In this document: positions 58,428 through 64,000 of the stretch, piece after piece
How positions within the stretch are numbered: position 1 is the first letter of the stretch
Layout of the letters: each line of letters begins with the position of its first letter
Assembly: GCF_011075055.1 (NCBI RefSeq)
Contig: NC_058146.1
Span: forward strand, 9,721,820 to 9,785,819
Direction of reading: 5' to 3'
Length of the DNA stretch: 64,000 bases
Source: Mangifera indica
Taxonomy: Eukaryota; Streptophyta; Magnoliopsida; Sapindales; Anacardiaceae
Position numbers and translations under genes: made by a program
The notes under the pieces: model-generated
Seen by the model: only the letters and a program-made list of their open reading frames with translations
Told to the model about the DNA's origin: nothing
Databases searched by the model: none

Positions 58428-58800
58428 ATATAGAACAAAGCATGTATATTCAAAAACTTGAAAATGAGAATAGTTAAAAGAGGATGAGTGACGCACTGGT
58501 AGGGTGTACCATTGGAAATAGCAAAAGATGGAGTTATATTGGCTAGAGTTGTTGTAGTCAATATTGCTTTTGCAAAAAAACCTTGAGGTACAAATGATGA
58601 AATTAGTAAGGCTCTTGTAATGTCAAGAAGATGTTTGTGCTTTTTCTTACCAACACAATTTTGTTCATGTGTGTAATGACATGAATGTTGATAAATGATA
58701 TCTTGGGAAACAAATATTTCTTGCTAGAAAATGATAGATTTTCACAAGAACCGTTAGATCATATATGATGGAATATATAACAACCTTCATGAATTGAAGT
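58428..58800 (-). pseudogene. Copia integrase core part, split by a MULE
   Basis: Minus strand: NCVGKKKHKHLLDITRALLI, then SSFVPQGFFAKAILTTTTLA and NITPSFAISNGTPYQ. This matches the copia integrase block NGVAERKxRHLLxVARxLL ... VPxxFWxxAVxTAxYLINRxPS. The catalytic Glu is Lys. Translation then runs to HALFYM at the MULE border, and the protein resumes at 51,002. Confidence 0.75.
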
Positions 58801-59299
58801 TCTTCCCAATGACATGTCATAGGAAAATAAAATTATTGAATGGAATGACCACCTTGTTGACATTCTTGTAAAGAGATGTGGAGTTGGTAGTCACAATTAA
58901 GCAACTCTATTTTGGACAAACATTTGTTGAAGAGTATACCATTGTGCATATATAGGAGAAGTAGAGGTGACCAATCGACAATCAAATCAAAAGTGCCATT
59001 GAGCGTACTATGTACACCATGATTTGACTATTTGTTTGAAGCCACTGTGCATGCTCATGTGATGGTCTTGGAACTAGAGGTGGATTCTGTAGTTGATGAT
59101 AGAGAACATCTACATCTCCCCATATATAAGACGAAAGCTCTAGGAATATATATATTGCATTGTAAGAGATCATGCAATGTAATTTTCAGACCCCATGAGT
59201 TGCACATTCAATGAAGGAAACATATACAAGTCGTTCTTGTCCATATCTAGAAGGAAAGAATCGCCTATACAAGGAAGAGAATCATTTCTAATAACTAAA

Positions 59300-59475
59300 T
59301 GAATCGTATCATTAACAAACAGGTTACCTTGTGTACATTTTAGTTATCTCGTATTGTCAAAATTTTCAGTCTTGTATTATTTCAGTTCTAGCATCACATC
59401 ATTATTAAATTCTGTTTTCTCCTTTGTTAGCCTGTTTTTAATATGGTGTTAGAGCTTCTTTGCTTGCTCACTCAA
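59300..59475 (+). repeat. Copia LTR end and primer-binding site
   Basis: TATGGTGTTAGAGCTTC at 59,437-59,453 resembles the initiator-Met PBS TGGTATCAGAGC. The 150 bp before it has the T-rich character of a copia LTR end. It is in plus orientation, so it belongs to a different element from the minus-strand integrase relic. The LTR start and internal region were not found. Confidence 0.45.
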
Positions 59476-60490
59476 TAGATTTGCTTTAGATAGGTTTTTT
59501 TTATTCATCATGATATAGAGTAGAGAATATGGCCATCTTTTCTTTATTTTTCCTGGCATTAGATGACAGAGTAAAAGATTGAATAATTTACATTGTCATT
59601 TCCGGCACAAACTGAGAGAATTGTTTTACCAAGTAAATCAAAATGACAACAATTAGAAAGAGATGGTACACATTAATTTCTGAGTGTGATATACCTTATT
59701 GATCTCATTTGTCGGATCTTTTGCAGGCGAGACGCCAATTGTTTGGCGTCCAAAAGGAGCTTCCTGAAAACGGTTGAAAAAAGAACATCACTAAGATTAC
59801 CGCTCAGATAAAGAAAAGATGAGAAGATAATCTTGATCTTAAACAAACGTCAAGGAGAAGGGCAGTCTGAAATGCAAATGGCCATGCAAAGCCCTGTGAT
59901 TTGCCTTTGTTTCTGTGAGATTGTTCAAGTTCGCATGGATTTTGTTGGCAATAAAACAATATGAGAGGAAGGTATTGAGTTCTTCAGGTAACCTCAACAG
60001 TTGAATTCAATGTGAATATATATAGTTTCCCTTTCTATGCAGCCTTCCATTGTTTTGACACACATGAATCTCAACCTCATAACTAAATTAAGGATGAGTA
60101 ATTTTACAGATGGGGAAATAAAGGGGCTTACCATACACTAAACTTACTGGAAAAAAAATTAAACCTAATCGAGAAATTAATCATATTTATCAGAATCTCT
60201 TCATCAAATTTACACCCTTGCTGCTTATTGCTTTCCAAATGTGAATTTTAGATGGATTTACCAAAAAACACAAAATTTTCTTTCATGTAATTGTGACATT
60301 AAATAATGGCTTGTAAAGAGGAAAAGCAATATGTAATCACAGATATTACTTTGTATGTTATTTCACCGAAAAATTAACAATGAATAATGACAACTCGGAT
60401 TGTCGTAAAACTCGGCGATCCTAGTTGTCGGCCCATCACACTTTTTTTTTTTTTAATTTCTTTTTGAAAAATATTTTTAAAATTTTAATT
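59475..60490. other. Unassigned; possible 5' region of a divergent minus-strand gene
   Basis: On the minus strand a TATA-like CTATATATATTCAC near 60,013-60,026 is followed by leader-like sequence. Then comes an exon-like segment (59,690-59,766) between TTTTCAG and GTATATC. Its translation is not recognised. The plus strand shows another acceptor-like TTTTGCAG at 59,719-59,726. The region otherwise resembles unique gene-flanking DNA. Confidence 0.3.
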
Positions 60491-60834
60491 TAGTCTATTT
60501 TTTCTCCGTCTTCTTCCCCTGGCTCCTGATACTTAGGGTTTCTTTCAACTTCTTCAGGTACGTTCTTCTTAATTTTATTATTATTACTAGCAAAATAATA
60601 ATTATTACGATTTTGTGATTAATTATTGACTAAATGGCTAAATTTTGGTTAATTTGAGTCAATTTACATGCAGATCGATCATAGCAGACTCGGGTTGATG
60701 GAGAGATTCAATTAATGAGAATTTAAACAATGTATTCAACTCCTCATCCTCCTAACCTCTCCAACTCTAATCACCAAATCTTCGACAATAATGCCCCAAC
60801 TCCTCGCCTCCATCAAGTCTGGAAACGAAGAAAT
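60490..60834 (+). CDS. 5' part of a host gene, DHHC S-acyltransferase-like first exon
   Basis: A plausible 5'UTR exon ends at TTCTTCAG with donor GTACGT (about 60,557). A short intron ends with TTTACATGCAG (60,673), and the ATG is at 60,730. The coding part is exactly 35 codons in phase 0 to a GTAAGC donor at 60,835: MYSTPHPPNLSNSNHQIFDN, then NAPTPRLHQVWKRRN. Plant protein S-acyltransferases (DHHC palmitoyltransferases) often begin MYxxPPP... RxYQxWKGSN at the same exon border, followed by a Golgi/plasma-membrane multi-pass domain. Here GS is replaced by RR. No further exon (GRLxFGPD-like) was found in the remaining 3.1 kb, which holds repeats and a gypsy gag. The assignment rests on a short segment. 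Coding coordinates proper are 60,730-60,834. Confidence 0.4.
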
Positions 60835-60835
60835 G

Positions 60836-61480
60836 TAAGCTTTAAATTTTTTTTCAAAATTATTTTGTCAAATCTCAAGTTTTATTTCAAAAATTGATGG
60901 AATTTAGGAACAATGTGAAATGATTGATTTGAACATTGAAAAAAATTTAGAAACGATTTTCCCATTAAGTTCAATTTCCGTTGTTTGATATCAAGAGTGG
61001 TCTTTGTACTTTGAAGTGGCTGTCCAGGGTACTTGGTGCAGAAAGCATCACCATGTCTAAGCAAAAGTTTAGAAAGGTCTTACAGAAAAGTTTACAAATG
61101 ATTTTTTTGGGTCAAATTTGATTTCTGGTATTTGAACAAGATAATCGAAGTGGTGTTTTGATGTGGTTTTTAGTGCAATTGAGTGAGCCAAATTTGAATA
61201 TTAGGTTTTGAGGCCGGTTTGGGTGTGATAAAGATAAGGAATGAAATTTATACTGAGAAGAAAAAATTAAAAAAAGAAAATAGGAATTGAACGAGGGAAC
61301 TAAGAGAAAATCTAAGCAAGAAATCCAAGACTTAGATCAGCCTATTGGTCAAGGAGGAGCTTTACCGCCAATCTTGGCTAGGGATTGGATAAAAGGATTT
61401 AAATGCAACTTAAATTTTCTCTTCTTAGGGAGAAAATTATCATATCTAAATGTCAAAGAACCTAGAAAGGGTCTTGGAAA
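60836..61480 (+). other. Putative first intron sequence
   Basis: Follows the GTAAGC donor. T-rich and intron-like to about 61,230. The segment 61,281-61,330 (AGGAATTGAACGAGGGAACT...) resembles 63,604-63,650 (AGGAATTAAACAAGGAAACT...), a dispersed repeat that also occurs inside the gypsy gag region. Confidence 0.4.
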
Positions 61481-61833
61481 TATATGTACAATATTATATA
61501 TAACATAATTGTCTTCAAAAAGTAAATTGCATAGAAAATAACAGTACTATATTGTATTTATGAAATGACAACTCCACTAACATAGTTGTTATAAAAAGTG
61601 TGATGTGACAATATAATTGTCTTCAAAACTCTTACACAAATGGATTGTTGTACATACTGATATTAATTCCTTATTCCTTGTACTTCTTCTCAAGTAAAAG
61701 TATCATTGATCCATATGATCACATTGCATCCAATGAGATGTTTTGAGGCCTAATTTGTTGTCTTGGGATTTTCCTGGGTTATGATAGGCTTAGGGTGAAT
61801 GAGTTATTAGGTTTGGTTAAAAAACTCGTTTTT

Positions 61834-61931
61834 TTAATACTTTTTCCTTCTTCTAAAGTGCAATAAAAGTGTTAAAAAAATCGCTTAGAGTGAATGAGTT
61901 ATTGCACTTTAGAAAAAGGAAAAAGTGTTAA
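61834..61931. repeat. Long hairpin-forming inverted repeat
   Basis: Arms 61,834-61,866 (ACTTTTTCCTTCTTCTAAAG then TGCAATAA) and 61,899-61,931 (TTATTGCACTTTAGAAAAAG then GAAAAAGTGTTAA) are nearly perfect complements around a loop of about 32 bases. GTGAATGAGTTATT also occurs twice, at 61,796 and 61,890. Confidence 0.75.
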
Positions 61932-62327
61932 AAAAGTGCACTTAAACTGTGTTTTTGGACTTTCACCCATCTTGTATGTCTAAAGATGATAAACCTATTG
62001 CTTTGAGAAGCCTCTCGCCTAAGTAGGTTTAAAGCGTGTTTTTAACAACAATGATGTATTGTCTCCAATTCTAGCAATTACTTTAAACCAACCATCAATT
62101 GTTGGAGCTATCTTGGTTTTTCGCTTGGATGGATGCCTTTTTTTTTTTTTTCAAATGCATCCACACTAGGTCTCTTAGCTGAAATATGGAAAGATTTCTA
62201 TTTTTAATGGTTTTCCTCTTGTATACCTCTTAGCCTTTTCTATCTGTTATTGATAAACACCTGAACTTGTGATTTCAAAAAGTTCCACAACATAACCAAT
62301 TATCTCACACGCACAATCAATGGAACA

Positions 62328-62344
62328 ACACACACACACACACA
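62328..62344. repeat. (AC)n microsatellite
   Basis: Eight AC/CA dinucleotides in a row. Confidence 0.9.
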
Positions 62345-62785
62345 GCTTCAATCCATAACATAAAATCAATAATATAAGCAACTTCAATGGAAGAAAATTG
62401 TATTTCCAAAATATAAACATCTACGCTTCCATCAGACTATTATTCTCAATAACAATCCTAACCAACCAATGAAAGTTGATAATTTGAGGAGATAGAACCT
62501 TCCTATCAACTAGCAGTTGCACAATTCCTTCTATTTTCCTATCCGCCTCTTCTTTCTTCCCTATATCCCCCTATGTTGCCCCCAATTCATGTAGGAAAAA
62601 AGGTAATTGAGTCTGACCATGCCACTTGGCATACAGAGGGTTCAAATATACAATATTATATTTTTATTTTTCTTTCTATTTACTTTATGTAGATAACTAT
62701 GTTAGTAGAGTTGTCATGTCATGGATACAATATTTGTTCTTTTACATTTTAAGCCTTTTTTATGTATTAGCGTAGGTCCTTTTGA

Positions 62786-62889
62786 CCTATAAATATGTAC
62801 ATTTTCTTAATTGCAGAGAAAAGAAAACAAGAGACCCAATTGTGTTTACATCCTTTATTTAATCCCCAGCCAAGATTGGTGGCAGAGCT
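62786..62889 (+). other. Gypsy LTR end and primer-binding site
   Basis: A TATA-type CCTATAAATATGTAC at 62,787-62,801 is followed by transcript-like sequence ending CCCCAGCCA. Then ATTGGTGGCAGAGC (62,876-62,889) resembles the initiator-Met PBS with two changes. A gag frame follows 265 bp later. The LTR's start was not located. Confidence 0.5.
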
Positions 62890-63153
62890 TCTCATTGACC
62901 AGTGGCCTTACCTTTAAGTCTTTGAGTTCCTGTTTGACTTTTCTCTTAATTTCTTGTTCAGTTCCTAATTTCTCTTTTTTCTTTTCGGTCTAGTTTCATT
63001 CTTGATCTCCAACACCTAAACCTACCTCAAAACGTAATCTTTAAGTTTAGCTCACTCAATCCTACCACAAACCTCATTAATTGGTACTAGATCTTAAGTT
63101 GTTTGAGTGAGCTTATTTTTGCCATCTGTTTCGCTATTTCTAAAGTACCAACC

Positions 63154-64000
63154 ATGTCTAATCGAAGTGTTTCTTCCTTACCTTCACCACTGGAAATAAC
63201 AATTAGGAGGATGGATGTAGAGATAGCCAAATTGAGAGAGCAACTAAACTAGGTTCTTCAACTCCTAAGAGCAGCAAACCGACCCCACTAAGAACTCCCA
63301 TATCACTATCATCCTTAACCTTAAGGACTAGCCATGAATGAAGATGAAGTTGCAATCGACAGTGATTATTGCGTCTTGAGGGTATGGAGAATGAGGAAGA
63401 AAGTATAGGATGACCATGGCCTATGCATAGACCTCAAAGAATTTGATGGGAATTTCAACCCTGATGAATTCATTGATTGGCTAAATGCTATCATAAGGGC
63501 TTTTGAATGCAAGAAGTACTATGATGAGAGGAAGTGCAAGGTGGTTGTCCTTAAGTTCAAGGATTATCCATCTATATGGTGGGAGAACATAAATAAAATA
63601 ATAGGAATTAAACAAGGAAACTAAAAGATGAGCTAAGTAAGAACTTTGCCATCGGTTAAGAAGGAACTTAATAGACCCCCAATTATCAAGACCTATCAAA
63701 GAAGGGGTAAAAGGGGAAATCCCATATCACCAACTGTGATAACAACAATGAAAGATAAACACTATCAAGATAAGTCCATGAAGTAGGGTGAACACTTCAA
63801 GAGTCTTAGGATAAGGATAAATTAAAACAGGGAGATAATAATAACCCAAAGAAAGAAGATGAAACTCATCCTACAGCCTATTCAATTATAAAAAAGAGGC
63901 AGAGCAATGCAGAAGAATCAATAAGGAAATACACAGGTTATTAGGTGGGATTTGGGGCTTAGGCTTGAGGACCTTTGGATGCTGTGCATGGCAGCTCCGG
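63154..64000 (+). pseudogene. Ty3/gypsy gag fragment
   Basis: From ATG 63,154, MSNRSVSSLPSPLEITIRRM leads to an N-terminal helix (DVEIAKLREQLN) and a stop. In the same frame from 63,430 the retrotransposon gag core is clear: DLKEFDGNFNPDEFIDWLNA, then IIRAFECKKYYDERKCKVVV and LKFKDYPSIWWENINK. This is the plant gypsy pattern (F-x-G-xxxPDEFxDWLxxxExxFE...KVKLVAxxLxxYAxxWWENL). After 63,605 the homology stops abruptly at a segment similar to 61,281-61,330. It may therefore be interrupted by a smaller repeat. Protease and RT would lie beyond the window edge. In-frame stops show it is inactive. Confidence 0.75.

Larger units (their letters stand above)
61549..62733. repeat. Pair of 43-bp inverted repeats
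   Basis: 61,549-61,591 (TTGTATTTATGAAATGACAA then CTCCACTAACATAGTTGTTA) is mirrored at 62,691-62,733 (AGATAACTATGTTAGTAGAG then TTGTCATGTCATGGATACAA), with about six mismatches. They enclose 1.1 kb without a recognised gene. This could be a small non-autonomous element or two independent repeats. Confidence 0.5.

Noticed and set aside
61287..61508. 73-codon plus-strand frame as an exon of the DHHC-like gene
   Set aside because: It has no similarity to the conserved second exon of that family, and part of it recurs at 63.6 kb as a repeat.

Overview
The window is nuclear DNA from a flowering plant, most likely a dicot. It is strongly AT-rich, has almost no long open reading frames, and consists mainly of decayed transposable elements. 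These are plant-type Ty1/copia and Ty3/gypsy retrotransposons, hAT and Mutator-like (MULE) DNA transposons, and MITEs. There is one intact host gene and the 5' end of a second. Nothing bacterial, organellar or CRISPR-like was seen.

Layout. 1-7 kb: AT-rich spacer with palindromic MITEs, a decayed DUF1985 (ULP1-associated) sequence at 2.7-3.8 kb on the plus strand, and a copia gag-protease relic on the minus strand at 4.7-5.6 kb. 7.0-10.1 kb: an hAT element with matching TAGGGGTG ends and a perfect 8-bp target duplication (ATATTTAT) around a broken RICESLEEPER-type transposase. 11.2-25.1 kb: a composite MULE of about 14 kb with 600-725 bp terminal inverted repeats and a candidate target duplication AAAAATTT. 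It carries two tandem modules (14.5-18.6 and 18.6-24.1 kb). In each, a DUF1985/ULP1-protease gene on the plus strand faces a MuDR-type transposase on the minus strand, tail to tail. The first module has lost its ULP1 domain and transposase catalytic core by clean deletions.

25.6-26.3 kb: an intact single-exon C2-domain (SRC2/BAP-like) gene on the minus strand, about 450 bp from the MULE end. 27.5-33.1 kb: a copia polyprotein relic on the minus strand between LTR-like arms of one family that lie in opposite orientations. 33.69-34.07 kb: a solo LTR with a perfect 5-bp duplication (ACATG). 34-36.8 kb: spacer with a 63-bp tandem repeat and a long (TA)n tract. 36.8-47.4 kb: a 10.6-kb SIRE/Maximus-type copia element with both LTRs, a TAGTG duplication, and an extra reading frame after RNase H. 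It sits inside an older LTR-like repeat.

51.0-58.4 kb: a second, 7.4-kb MULE in the opposite orientation with the same tail-to-tail gene pair. It interrupts an older minus-strand copia integrase whose halves lie at 50.6-51.0 and 58.4-58.8 kb. 60.5-60.83 kb: the promoter-proximal part of a host gene (5'UTR intron plus a 35-codon first coding exon resembling plant DHHC S-acyltransferases). The sequence after its splice donor contains a gypsy PBS and gag (62.9-63.6 kb) and other repeats, so the rest of the gene lies beyond the window or the locus is broken.

None of the elements looks autonomous today. MULE module B keeps the DDE triad and the ULP1 His/Asp/Cys, but its frames are broken. The second MULE has lost two catalytic Asp residues, and the SIRE integrase has lost its catalytic Glu.
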